A DNA stretch of 39,991 nt from positions 1-39,991 of the forward strand of contig NZ_JAJDOO010000038.1 in the NCBI RefSeq assembly GCF_020595055.1, in the 5' to 3' direction. The position numbers and the translations under genes are program-made. Every line of letters starts with the position of its first letter. Position 1 is the first letter of the stretch. The notes under the pieces are model-generated. The model worked only from the letters and a program-made list of their open reading frames with translations. It searched no databases and was not told the origin of the DNA. This document shows positions 32,496 through 39,991 of the stretch, one piece after another. The DNA is from Desulfosporosinus shakirovi. Its GTDB lineage: Bacteria; Bacillota; Desulfitobacteriia; Desulfitobacteriales; Desulfitobacteriaceae.

Positions 32496-32523
32496 CCCTG
32501 CCCCAGCGGCAGGGATTTTTTTC
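32496..32523 (+). terminator. Terminator after the M24 remnant
   Basis: CCCTGCC (32496-32502), loop CCAGC, GGCAGGG (32508-32514), then ATTTTTTT: a canonical intrinsic terminator still intact behind a dead gene. Confidence 0.9.
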
Positions 32524-32615
32524 ATGGGTCGCGAATTATATAGAAAAACCTATTCAATGAGGTATGTGCCTCAAATTATTTTAGTAGGAATGATCCGAGA
32601 CAAGTGGAGGCAGCC

Positions 32616-32915
32616 ATGAAAGAGAAATATGTTTTGCTAAGTTCCAAGGAACTTGAACTTATGCTAAAGGGCTCATTACAATGGAATGACGTATCCCCTC
32701 GCGTAACCTCGTCTAAAGCGGGAATGCGAAAGCTGGGTGAATTTATAGACAAACCGTCTGTTTCCCAACCTGCAAAGCAAGCAGAGGACTCTTTTTCGCA
32801 GAAGAAGGGAACCGATTCTAGGCGAATTGAAGGACAGCCTGTAATATGGCTGTTGGGCAGTGTTGGTATTTTAACACTATCATCATGGTTCTACTTTGTC
32901 TTATTTTCTGATTAG
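32616..32915 (+). CDS. Small tail-anchored membrane protein, unknown
   Basis: 99 residues from ATG 32616, preceded by GTGGAGG; an earlier in-frame ATG at 32604 lies before that site. The N-terminal 70 residues are hydrophilic (KEKYVLLSSKELELMLKG; SQPAKQAEDSFSQKKGTDSR) and the C-terminus is one hydrophobic helix, VIWLLGSVGILTLSSWFYFV, ending LFSD. The topology would be a cytosolic head on a single C-terminal anchor. It stands alone between two terminators. No family is recognised. Confidence 0.65.
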   Translation: MKEKYVLLSSKELELMLKGSLQWNDVSPRVTSSKAGMRKLGEFIDKPSVSQPAKQAEDSFSQKKGTDSRRIEGQPVIWLLGSVGILTLSSWFYFVLFSD

Positions 32916-32940
32916 CAGTTAATAATTTCATAATTATTTA

Positions 32941-32985
32941 AGTGGGGAGGCTTGTTATAAAATATGAAAGCCTTCCCACTTTTTT
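32941..32985. terminator. Terminator upstream of ctsR
   Basis: AGTGGGGAGGCTT (32941-32953) pairs with AAGCCTTCCCACT (32968-32980) over 13 bp with one G-T pair, followed by TTTTT. It separates the small membrane-protein gene from the ctsR promoter. Confidence 0.9.
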
Positions 32986-32994
32986 AAAAAAAAC

Positions 32995-33051
32995 TTTGCA
33001 AAATCATTAAAATTTGGGTATCATATAAATAGAAGGTCAGGAAAGGTCAAT
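32995..33051 (+). promoter_or_regulatory. ctsR operon promoter with CtsR operator
   Basis: TTTGCA (32995-33000), an 18-base spacer and TATCAT (33019-33024) form the promoter. Just after it lies GGTCAGG-AAA-GGTCAAT (33035-33051), fitting the CtsR operator of two direct RGTCAAA heptads three bases apart, with 5/7 and 6/7 matches. Repression in unstressed cells and release on heat or protein stress are expected. Confidence 0.75.
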
Positions 33052-33094
33052 GAAATGTGTTGCAGAAATATTACGTTGACAAGGAGAAAAAACA

Positions 33095-33565
33095 ATGGGA
33101 AACCTAGCGGATCGCATTGAAGAATACTTGAAACAGATCTTGGAAAAGACAACAGAAGGATACATTGTGCTGCAACGAAGCGAACTTGCAGGTGAGTTCT
33201 CATGTGTACCATCTCAGATTAACTACGTTCTTGACACTCGTTTTACGGTTGAACGCGGATACCTCGTTGAAAGTCGCCGAGGGGGTGGGGGATACCTGAG
33301 GATTATCCGCTTAGGTCTGGGAATTGAGGGGCAGTATCAGCATGTTATAAGGCAATTGATTGGAGAACAGCTTTCTCGTGCTCGATCCAATGCTTTGGTC
33401 GAGAGACTTTTGGATGAGGAACTGTTGACGACCAGAGAAGCAGCCCTGATTAAGAGCCTGCTTTCAGGAAACAATTTAGGGGGAGAATTCAGAGATTGGG
33501 ATACGCTCCGCGCGTGTTTAATGAAAGATATTTTAACAACCCTAAGTCGGGATGATTTGGTCTAA
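33095..33565 (+). CDS. ctsR: Class III stress gene repressor CtsR
   Basis: Heat-sensing repressor of clp genes, 156 residues, the normal size. The N-terminal winged helix-turn-helix contains LADRIEEYLKQILEKTTEGY and SELAGEFSCVPSQINYVLDT, and the glycine-rich wing RRGGGGYLRIIRL is the heat-sensing, DNA-contacting tip. The C-terminal dimerisation domain carries ALVERLLDEELLTTREAALI. The start ATG follows AAGGAG. It is the first gene of the ctsR-mcsA-mcsB-clpC operon and sits 43 bases after its own operator; mcsA follows after 13 bases. Confidence 0.95.
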   Translation: MGNLADRIEEYLKQILEKTTEGYIVLQRSELAGEFSCVPSQINYVLDTRFTVERGYLVESRRGGGGYLRIIRLGLGIEGQYQHVIRQLIGEQLSRARSNALVERLLDEELLTTREAALIKSLLSGNNLGGEFRDWDTLRACLMKDILTTLSRDDLV

Positions 33566-33578
33566 GGAGGTTTTGAAA

Positions 33579-34094
33579 ATGCTTTGTCAGCATTGTAAAC
33601 AGCAAGAGGCTATTATGCAATTGTTTATAACAGAAAACGGGAATACTCGTGAGGTGTATCTTTGCGAGTCGTGTGCTAAAAAAACCCAAGAAGTAAGTTT
33701 TGTCTTCCACCCCGCCATTGTGCCGGAGTTTTTGCAAGCACTTTTTGGCTTTAATTCCACTGCAAAGGACCAACCAACTGAGACGGCATGCCCTAAATGT
33801 GGACTTAGCTTTTCTCAAATTACGCAAGTCGGGAAACTGGGATGCAGTGCCTGTTATGCGACCTTTGAAACTCAACTTGAGCCCTTACTGCGACGTGTTC
33901 ATGGCGGAGGCCAAAATGTGGGTAAAATCCCTGCAAGACGAGGAGCAACGCTAATAAAACGCATGGAGCAAAGAAAGTTGAAGGAAACTCTTCAAGCCTT
34001 GATTCAGCAAGAAGCGTTTGAGGAGGCTGCTGTAGTAAGAGATCAGATTCGTAAAATTGAGCAATCGGCTGGAGGGGAAAAAAGTGATTCGTAA
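33579..34094 (+). CDS. mcsA: McsA, activator of the McsB arginine kinase
   Basis: Zinc-binding partner of McsB, 171 residues from ATG 33579, which has AAGGAGG just upstream and lies after the ctsR stop; an in-frame ATG at 33552 inside ctsR is less likely. Four C-x2-C pairs are visible: CQHC, CESC, CPKC (in CPKCGLSF) and CSAC (CSACYATF), as in other McsA proteins. The C-terminal UVR motif LKETLQALIQQEAFEEAAVV contacts ClpC or McsB. Its 3' end overlaps the mcsB start by 11 bases, pointing to coupled translation. Confidence 0.93.
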   Translation: MLCQHCKQQEAIMQLFITENGNTREVYLCESCAKKTQEVSFVFHPAIVPEFLQALFGFNSTAKDQPTETACPKCGLSFSQITQVGKLGCSACYATFETQLEPLLRRVHGGGQNVGKIPARRGATLIKRMEQRKLKETLQALIQQEAFEEAAVVRDQIRKIEQSAGGEKSDS

Positions 34095-35124
34095 AGAGCT
34101 TCTTTTACAGCACAGCGCCTGGATGAGTGAAACCGATTCTCCGGTCGTTATTAGTAGTCGGGTTAGATTGGCACGTAACCTTGAGGATTTCCCTTTTCCC
34201 CATGGTCTAAGCCAGGAGGGTGCCGCTCAGGTGGAGAAAACTGTTGCCCAAGTTTTAACCGATACAGAAGGGGAGAAAAAGGAACTCAGCTATACACCTC
34301 TAGCAGAACTGAATAGTATTGAGCAACAAGTTCTCATAGAAAAGCATTTGATCAGTCCGAGTTTAGGCGGGTCAACTGGAGCGCGTGGTGTGGCGTTAGC
34401 CCCTGATCACCGTTATGCAGTGATGGTTAATGAAGAAGATCACCTAAGAATTCAAGTGCTTTTGCCGGGCAATCAGCTTTTAGAATCACATCGTTTAGCA
34501 ACAGCGTTAGATGATCTTTTGGAAGCAAAACTTGATTTTGCCTATAGGGAAAGTCAAGGATATCTTACGGCTTGTCCTACAAATGTAGGGACAGGACTCA
34601 GAGCTTCAGTTATGGTCCATTTGCCGGGCTTGGTTATCACAAAGCAAGTTCAGCAGGTCTTGGGGGCGGTAACTCGCTTGGGGTTAGCCGTACGGGGGTT
34701 ATATGGCGAGGGCTCTCAGGCCTTCGGACACATCTTTCAAGTTTCTAACCAGATTACACTTGGGAAGAGTGAAGAGGATATTTTAACTCATTTAGATGCA
34801 GTAACCCGACAGATTGTTGAGCATGAGCTTCAGGCGCGTGAACTTCTTCGTCAGCAAACTCCTATACACTTAGAAGACAAAGTCTGGCGGGCCAGGGGAA
34901 CTTTACAAAATGCACGGTTACTCTCATCGGAAGATGCGATACATCTTTTGTCCCATGATCGGTTAGGAACGGATATGGGATTACTGCCTAAGACTAAGGA
35001 TTGCTTTGCGACGTTAATAGTCGATACCCGTCCGGGATGTTTGCAATATATCCTCGATCGAGAACTTGACCCCAGTCAACGTGATGAGGAACGGGCTCGC
35101 TTGATACGAGAACGAATTGCGTAA
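34084..35124 (+). CDS. mcsB: Protein-arginine kinase McsB
   Basis: Phosphorylates arginines on CtsR and on misfolded proteins, marking them for ClpCP. 346 residues from GTG 34084, eight bases after GGAGGGG; an in-frame start at 34057 precedes this site. The phosphagen-kinase-like domain shows SSRVRLARNLEDFPFP, STGARGVALAPDHRYAVMVN and EEDHLRIQVL, then TACPTNVGTGLRASVMVHLP with the catalytic cysteine-containing loop. The C-terminal arginine-phosphate-binding region has RDEERARLIRERIA. Fully intact and in standard order. Confidence 0.94.
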   Translation: MIRKELLLQHSAWMSETDSPVVISSRVRLARNLEDFPFPHGLSQEGAAQVEKTVAQVLTDTEGEKKELSYTPLAELNSIEQQVLIEKHLISPSLGGSTGARGVALAPDHRYAVMVNEEDHLRIQVLLPGNQLLESHRLATALDDLLEAKLDFAYRESQGYLTACPTNVGTGLRASVMVHLPGLVITKQVQQVLGAVTRLGLAVRGLYGEGSQAFGHIFQVSNQITLGKSEEDILTHLDAVTRQIVEHELQARELLRQQTPIHLEDKVWRARGTLQNARLLSSEDAIHLLSHDRLGTDMGLLPKTKDCFATLIVDTRPGCLQYILDRELDPSQRDEERARLIRERIA

Positions 35125-35221
35125 AGCGTGGCAAAAAATGAAACAAGAGGCAAGCAGAAATTTTTGCTCTTCAACGAACGCTAACTATAAATAACTGCGA
35201 ACAGGAAAGGATGAAGGATTT

Positions 35222-37663
35222 ATGAAGGGTCGTTATACTGAACGTGCCGAGAAAGTATTAGCTATAGCCCATGATGCAGCCAAACGAATGGGGCATCAAG
35301 TGGTAGGGACTGAGCACATTTTGCTGGGGCTTATTCAAGAAGGGGAAGGCATTGCTGCGCAAGCCTTGACAGGAATGAATTTGGACCTTGCAAAAATACA
35401 AAATCAGATTGAACAAATCACTGGGGTGGGTCAGCCTATTAAAGGGGAAGTTGGGTTCACCCCTCGAGTAAAAAGGGTCTTGGAATTGGCGAATGAGGAA
35501 GCTCATCGGCAAGAGGTTAATTATATTGGAACAGAACACTTGCTTTTAGGTCTTATTATGGAGGGAGAGGGAATTGCAGCTCGTATCTTGGCAAACCTTA
35601 ATGTAAGTCCTGAAAGAGTATGGAAACAAGTCGTTAAATTATTGGGTGGAGAATTGGATGAATCTTCGATACCTGCCCCGAATTCTATTCAACCTTCTAA
35701 AAATGCCGGTCCTGTGAACACACCTGCTTTGAATGAGTTTGGTCGTGACCTTACTTTGCAAGCGCGCGAAGGACGTCTTGACCCTGTAATTGGAAGAGAA
35801 AAGGAAATAGAACGGGTAATTCAGGTTTTAAGCCGCCGTACGAAAAATAATCCTGCGTTGATAGGAGAACCCGGTGTTGGTAAAACAGCGATAGCAGAGG
35901 GATTAGCACAAGGTATTGTTAGTAATAGAGTGCCGGAAATTCTAGTAAACAAACGAGTCATTACGTTAGACCTTTCGGCAATGGTGGCAGGAAGCAAATA
36001 CCGTGGTGAATTTGAAGAACGCTTAAAGAAAGTTATGGAGGAGATCCGAGCGGACGGAAACGTCATTCTCTTTATAGATGAGCTGCATACCTTGATAGGA
36101 GCAGGAGCAGCGGAAGGTGCAATTGATGCAGCAAATATTTTAAAACCTGCTTTAGCCAGGGGTGAACTGCAATGCATTGGAGCGACAACATTAGAAGAAT
36201 ACCGAAAATACATCGAGAAAGATTCCGCTTTAGAACGTCGTTTCCAACCTATCACAGTTGGTGAGCCGACTGCAGAGGAAGCCATCGTGATACTTCATGG
36301 TTTGAGGGATCGGTATGAGGCTCATCATCGGGTGAAAATAACCGATGAATCTATTGAGGCTGCTGCCCGTCTGTCTGATCGTTATATTGCGGACCGCTTC
36401 TTGCCAGATAAGGCTATAGACTTGATGGATGAAGCAGCTTCGCGAGTTCGGTTAGCAAGCTTTACGGTGCCGCCTGATTTGAAATTACTGGAGGAAGAAA
36501 CGGAACGATTGAAAAAAGAGAAAGAAGCGGCCGTTTCCAGTCAGGAATTTGAGAAAGCTGCCCAATTTCGTGATCAAGAACAAAAATTACGAGCGGAGCT
36601 GGCTGAACAACGTGGAGCTTGGCAAAACCAACGTTATAAAGAAAATGCTATGGTTACTGAAGACGACATTGCTCAAATTGTTGCAAGTTGGACAGGAATA
36701 CCTGTCAAAAAACTTGCAGAAGAGGAAAGTGAACGTCTGCTCCATCTGGAGGATCTCCTTCATCAACGACTCATTGGACAAGAGGACGCCGTCACTGCGG
36801 TTGCTCGAGCAGTTCGCCGAGCACGGGCAGGGTTGAAAGATCCAAAGCGTCCAATCGGTTCCTTTATTTTCCTCGGACCAACAGGAGTCGGGAAAACCGA
36901 ACTGGGGCGAGCTCTAGCAGAAGGAATGTTCGGGGATGAAAAGGCGCTGATTCGTATCGATATGTCAGAGTATATGGAGAAACATGCGGTTTCCCGACTT
37001 GTGGGAGCACCTCCGGGATATGTGGGGCATGATGAAGGGGGTCAACTTACAGAAGCGGTAAGGCGAAAACCCTATAGTGTTGTTTTGTTGGATGAGATTG
37101 AAAAGGCCCATCCTGAAGCTTTCAATATTTTACTCCAAGTTCTTGAAGACGGACGTTTAACAGATACTAAAGGAAGGACAGTCGACTTCCGAAATACTGT
37201 AATAATCATGACATCCAATGTAGGATCTTCCTTCCTTAAAAAAGAAGCTATGGGCTTTGCACCTAAAAAAGATGAAAAGACAGATTATCGAAATATGCGC
37301 GGATATGTAATGGAAGAGCTAAAACGCTCCTTCCGCCCGGAGTTTCTAAATCGAATTGACGAGATAGTGGTCTTCCATTCCCTCCAAGAAGAACACTTAG
37401 TCAAAATCTCTGAAATCCTGATTCGTCAGGTGAACAAGCGTTTAAGTGAAAATGGTTTAACGCTTGAGGTTGAAAAAAGTGCTGTCGAGCTAGTTGCTAA
37501 GGAGGGAAACGATCCGATTTTTGGAGCACGTCCTCTTCGGAGAGCTATTCAAAGGTTAATTGAAGATGCACTCTCTGAGAAAATACTTCAAGGGGAATTT
37601 AAAAATGGAGACCGAATTCGTGTCGAAGCAGAAGATGGAAAGATGAAGTTTACCAAGAGCTAA
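35222..37663 (+). CDS. clpC: ATP-dependent Clp protease ATP-binding subunit ClpC
   Basis: HSP100 unfoldase that feeds substrates to ClpP, 813 residues. Two N-terminal Clp repeats ([20 protein letters not shown] and [20 protein letters not shown]) recognise adaptors and phospho-arginine. The first AAA+ module has Walker A GEPGVGKT (215-222) and Walker [11 protein letters not shown]. The middle domain has a UVR motif ([20 protein letters not shown]). The second module has Walker A GPTGVGKT (552-559), Walker [15 protein letters not shown] and the C-terminal ClpP-binding region. The start follows GAAGGA by six bases. A leader of 97 bases separates it from mcsB. Confidence 0.96.
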   Translation: MKGRYTERAEKVLAIAHDAAKRMGHQVVGTEHILLGLIQEGEGIAAQALTGMNLDLAKIQNQIEQITGVGQPIKGEVGFTPRVKRVLELANEEAHRQEVNYIGTEHLLLGLIMEGEGIAARILANLNVSPERVWKQVVKLLGGELDESSIPAPNSIQPSKNAGPVNTPALNEFGRDLTLQAREGRLDPVIGREKEIERVIQVLSRRTKNNPALIGEPGVGKTAIAEGLAQGIVSNRVPEILVNKRVITLDLSAMVAGSKYRGEFEERLKKVMEEIRADGNVILFIDELHTLIGAGAAEGAIDAANILKPALARGELQCIGATTLEEYRKYIEKDSALERRFQPITVGEPTAEEAIVILHGLRDRYEAHHRVKITDESIEAAARLSDRYIADRFLPDKAIDLMDEAASRVRLASFTVPPDLKLLEEETERLKKEKEAAVSSQEFEKAAQFRDQEQKLRAELAEQRGAWQNQRYKENAMVTEDDIAQIVASWTGIPVKKLAEEESERLLHLEDLLHQRLIGQEDAVTAVARAVRRARAGLKDPKRPIGSFIFLGPTGVGKTELGRALAEGMFGDEKALIRIDMSEYMEKHAVSRLVGAPPGYVGHDEGGQLTEAVRRKPYSVVLLDEIEKAHPEAFNILLQVLEDGRLTDTKGRTVDFRNTVIIMTSNVGSSFLKKEAMGFAPKKDEKTDYRNMRGYVMEELKRSFRPEFLNRIDEIVVFHSLQEEHLVKISEILIRQVNKRLSENGLTLEVEKSAVELVAKEGNDPIFGARPLRRAIQRLIEDALSEKILQGEFKNGDRIRVEAEDGKMKFTKS

Positions 37664-37698
37664 TCTATGTTTTAAACACGCAAATATTTGTCAAGGAT

Positions 37699-37735
37699 GC
37701 AGGGGCAATTTATGAGTTGCCCCTGCTATATTAGG
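37699..37735 (+). terminator. Probable terminator of the ctsR-clpC operon
   Basis: GCAGGGGCAA (37699-37708) and TTGCCCCTGC (37717-37726) form a perfect 10-bp stem followed by TATATTAGG. The U-tract is weak, so some read-through into radA is likely. Confidence 0.65.
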
Positions 37736-37807
37736 CATGGGGTGTTAGTGTTAGAATCACATTATTATTCCAGGCATCAGATAGTGCCATGGGAAATGGG
37801 GCGTTAG

Positions 37808-39235
37808 ATGAAAATTAAGGTAATTTATCGGTGCTCTAATTGTGGGGCTGAAAGTCTAAGATGGTTAGGAAAGTGCCCAAAATGCGAGGAATGGAATACG
37901 TTTGAAGAATCAGAGAGTCAACTAAAAACGACATCTTCGACAAGCAAGAGAAGAACATCTCCGAAGAGGTTATCTGAGGTTTTACCTGGCAATAGTGATA
38001 GAATAGTGACGAGCATTAGCGAATTCAACCGAGTCTTGGGTGGAGGCATCGTCAAGGATTCAATCATTATTTTAACAGCACGGCCAGGTGCAGGAAAATC
38101 AACCTTGCTTCTGCAAGTAGCAGATGATGTTGCTAATAAGGGCTACAAGGTTTTATATGCTTCGGCCGAAGAGAGTGACAGTCAAATCAAAAATCGCTCT
38201 GACAGAATTCTCAAGGAAAGCAAGAGTAACATATGGGTATATTCAGATACAAGTATGAACCATGTTTTAACCTCAATTGAGGAACTTGATCCTGATTTGA
38301 TCATTATTGACAGTATCCAGACGTTCACCCTTGAAGAACATAATTCCCGACCAGGTTCACCTATCCAAACAATGGAGTGCGCCAATGAACTTCTAAAAAT
38401 AGCGAAAAATAACAGTCGTCCAAGGGCCGTGATTATGGTAGGGCAAATGACTAAAGACGATGAAATCGCAGGACTTCGTGCCTTAGAGCACTTGGTCGAC
38501 GCTGTGTTAATTCTTAACGGAGAAAATGGGGAAGAATTAAGGGGAGCTTGGTGTTCGAAGAATCGATTCGGAAGTACAGGTGAAATAGGTTTCTTCTCAA
38601 TGACTGAACAAGGAATGCTGTCCATCGATAACCCGTCAGAGTTCTTTATGACTCAAAGGGGAGAGGGACAAACAGTTTCAGGAAGTGCCTTAACTGTGAT
38701 CAAAGAAGGAACACGCCCAATTATTGCGGAAGTAGAAAGTCTCGTATCCAAGTCTTTTACTCCCTATCCCTCTAGAATTGCAGAGTGCTTGAGAAGAGAT
38801 CAATTAAACACCCTTATCTCTATCTTGGAACAGAGAGGAAAGATCAACCTATACGATAAAAATGTGGTCATTAAAACAACAGGTGGTCTTCAGCTCAAAG
38901 AACAGTCCGCAAGCCTGGCTATTATCATGTGTATTGTTTCTTCTATTAAAGACAAAGCCATTCCCAATGATACTGTATTTGTAGCGGATGTCGGCTTAAC
39001 GGGAGAATTAAAAAAAGTTCCTTCAATTGAGGCGCGTATACGGGAAATAGACAGAATGGGTTTTAAGCGAGTCTATATAGCAAAAAATACGCTAAGAGAT
39101 TCTTCGCGGTTTAAGAACCTGGAAATTATCGAGCTTAACACTTTGTATGAGGTCATTTTGGATTTGAATATGAGAACAGTGTCAAAGATAGAAACTGATT
39201 TTATTAGGGACGAAAGTATGGATGAATCGCTATGA
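37808..39235 (+). CDS. radA: RadA-type DNA repair ATPase, divergent
   Basis: DnaB-like helicase that aids branch migration in recombination, 475 residues, about the family norm of 455. The N-terminal zinc finger uses C9, C12, C23 and C26 (YRCSNCGAE; LGKCPKCEEW). The RecA core has Walker A ARPGAGKST (91-99), where most RadA proteins read G-x-P-G-x-G-K-S, an EES motif within SAEESDSQIKNRSDRIL, and the RadA-specific KNRFG at 251-255. The Lon-like C-terminal domain is present (DVGLTGELKKV). The place directly after clpC is the usual radA site, but the next usual neighbour, disA, is missing and several conserved positions differ. Whether it is the only RadA in the genome cannot be seen. Confidence 0.88.
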   Translation: MKIKVIYRCSNCGAESLRWLGKCPKCEEWNTFEESESQLKTTSSTSKRRTSPKRLSEVLPGNSDRIVTSISEFNRVLGGGIVKDSIIILTARPGAGKSTLLLQVADDVANKGYKVLYASAEESDSQIKNRSDRILKESKSNIWVYSDTSMNHVLTSIEELDPDLIIIDSIQTFTLEEHNSRPGSPIQTMECANELLKIAKNNSRPRAVIMVGQMTKDDEIAGLRALEHLVDAVLILNGENGEELRGAWCSKNRFGSTGEIGFFSMTEQGMLSIDNPSEFFMTQRGEGQTVSGSALTVIKEGTRPIIAEVESLVSKSFTPYPSRIAECLRRDQLNTLISILEQRGKINLYDKNVVIKTTGGLQLKEQSASLAIIMCIVSSIKDKAIPNDTVFVADVGLTGELKKVPSIEARIREIDRMGFKRVYIAKNTLRDSSRFKNLEIIELNTLYEVILDLNMRTVSKIETDFIRDESMDESL

Positions 39236-39344
39236 CAAATTTAACCAAATTTAGCCTTGCTTAGTGTTTATAAGCCCTTGTTAATTAGACAAAATTATAA
39301 TAGAATTTTCTTAAGGATATAAATTAGTTTTAAATTTAGAGGTG

Positions 39345-39419
39345 ATGCAAGAGATAGTTGTTAGTGCTTTCAATTTAATATTGGCATTCCTAGTAATTTC
39401 AATTGTCATCCCTAAGTAG
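39345..39419 (+). CDS. Possible 24-aa hydrophobic peptide
   Basis: ATG 39345 opens MQEIVVSAFNLILAFLVISI, ending VIPK, a single membrane helix with one Glu and one Lys. GAGGTG abuts the start codon, which leaves too little spacing for a normal ribosome site, so translation is doubtful. The surrounding gap (39236-39492) is AT-rich and otherwise empty. Confidence 0.2.
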   Translation: MQEIVVSAFNLILAFLVISIVIPK

Positions 39420-39492
39420 CTTATTTAATTAAAGGCAGAGTAACTAATACCCCTAATCTCTTGTCTTTTTGGACGTTGAGGAAGGTGGTCTG

Positions 39493-39681
39493 ATGAGGGG
39501 CGATTTACAGGACTTACTAAATGCCGTTGAAACGAAACGCGATCAACTGAATAAGCTGGCTACATTTAAAAAACTTACTTCTGAAGAAGTAGTTGCTATT
39601 AGCCGTGAATTAGACAAACTATTAAATGAAGTAAACAGTTTGTCAAACGGAAAGAAAGACAAAATTGATAGAGATCTATAA
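39493..39681 (+). CDS. Spo0E-like aspartyl-phosphate phosphatase family protein
   Basis: 62 residues from ATG 39493, preceded by GGAAGGTGG; the in-frame TTG at 39469 precedes this site. It is a helical hairpin: MRGDLQDLLNAVETKRDQLN, then EVVAISRELDKLLNEVNSL. Spo0E proteins carry S-Q-E-L-D-x-L-I in the second helix, and here it reads SRELDKLL, with the aspartate retained. Spo0E family members dephosphorylate Spo0A-P and restrain sporulation. A long terminator hairpin follows, so the gene is monocistronic. Confidence 0.75.
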   Translation: MRGDLQDLLNAVETKRDQLNKLATFKKLTSEEVVAISRELDKLLNEVNSLSNGKKDKIDRDL

Positions 39682-39705
39682 AAGATTATCAAAGCTAAAA
39701 GTAAG

Positions 39706-39756
39706 GGGCTGTTTCAAAATAGAAATTTGAATTTCTATTTTGAAACAGCCCTTTTT
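39706..39756. terminator. Long perfect terminator hairpin after the Spo0E-like gene
   Basis: A 21-bp perfect stem runs from 39706-39726 (GGGCTGTTTCAAAATAG and onward) to 39731-39751, with a TTGA loop, and is followed by TTTTT. The length and perfection are unusual for a plain terminator and recall the inverted repeats of small mobile elements. Confidence 0.85.
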
Positions 39757-39875
39757 CTACATATAAAAGCAAAAGGACAAATATTCATTATATTATTTAT
39801 TTTCTGAAAATAAAGTTGATTTATGGCCTTTTTATTTTACTTACTTCCTAATTCTTTTGTCCAAGAACTTTATTA

Positions 39876-39991
39876 TCAGTCATTTATGAACGTCAATTTT
39901 GACCTTCTTAGTCTTCTAATTCTTCTGGTTAGACTAGATAAACTGATATCCAGCTGTACGGCTGCTTCTTCCCTGCTCCCACAGTGTGAAA
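39876..39991 (-). CDS. 3' end of a gene for a Fis-type helix-turn-helix regulator (partial)
   Basis: The minus-strand frame entering from the right edge ends at 39876 and reads SREEAAVQLDISLSSLTRRI followed by RRLRRSKLTFIND. The spacing A-A-x-x-L-x-I-S-x-x-x-L-x-R-R-I matches the C-terminal Fis-type helix-turn-helix of sigma-54 activators and similar regulators. Only 37 residues lie in the window, so the rest of the protein is unknown. Confidence 0.55.
   Translation of the reverse strand, partial: SHCGSREEAAVQLDISLSSLTRRIRRLRRSKLTFIND

Noticed and set aside
1-39991. CRISPR arrays, tRNA or rRNA genes
   Set aside because: No regularly spaced repeats and no cloverleaf or rRNA-like conserved segments were seen on either strand.

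Overview
The window comes from an anaerobic, endospore-forming Bacillota, most likely of the Peptococcaceae group (Desulfosporosinus, Desulfitobacterium or Syntrophobotulus relatives). The indicators are a cobalamin-dependent ribonucleotide reductase with NrdR, the ctsR-mcsA-mcsB-clpC-radA heat-shock block, a Spo0E-like protein, remnants of a ger germination operon, rubrerythrin, and a complete-looking glycolate/glyoxylate to malyl-CoA to malate to pyruvate gene set. The genus is inferred from gene content and protein style; no database search was possible. There are no rRNA or tRNA genes, no CRISPR array and no intact insertion sequence.

Layout. 1-3.25 kb: nrdR and nrdJ behind a promoter carrying two phased NrdR boxes. 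3.3-5.1 kb: an Lsa-type ABC-F ribosome-protection gene behind a leader that looks like a textbook transcription attenuator. 5.2-6.5 kb: decayed ger genes, then ung (minus strand). 6.6-11.1 kb: a signalling island with a lone receiver protein (minus) diverging from a small helical protein, a double-domain KaiC-like ATPase and a histidine kinase that ends in a degenerate receiver; two inverted Spo0A boxes lie in the divergent promoter region. 11.2-16.5 kb: a remnant VOC-family gene and sbcD-sbcC.

16.6-28.1 kb is the most coherent metabolic block. It holds an IclR-family regulator, a three-subunit glycolate-oxidase-like enzyme (glcF, a degenerate glcD paralogue, glcD), a cupin, a two-subunit succinyl/malate-CoA ligase with a 7-Cys ferredoxin-like gene between its subunits, a CitE-type malyl-CoA lyase candidate and a malic enzyme. 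Together they could oxidise glycolate to glyoxylate, condense it with acetyl-CoA to malyl-CoA, recover ATP on release of malate, and decarboxylate malate to pyruvate. Closely similar palindromes (TRAAACTATGTTTYA) sit just downstream of the predicted promoters of iclR, glcF and the ligase operon, so the regulator and its operators can be read straight from the sequence.

28.2-32.9 kb: an RluA-type pseudouridine synthase, a TIM-barrel sugar isomerase/epimerase, an IS200/IS605-like right-end remnant, a YgbA_NO-family protein, unknown small proteins, rubrerythrin and a frameshifted M24 peptidase. 33.0-39.2 kb: ctsR-mcsA-mcsB-clpC behind a CtsR operator, then a divergent radA. 39.3-40 kb: a Spo0E-like gene and, on the minus strand, the 3' end of a gene for a Fis-type helix-turn-helix protein that runs off the window.
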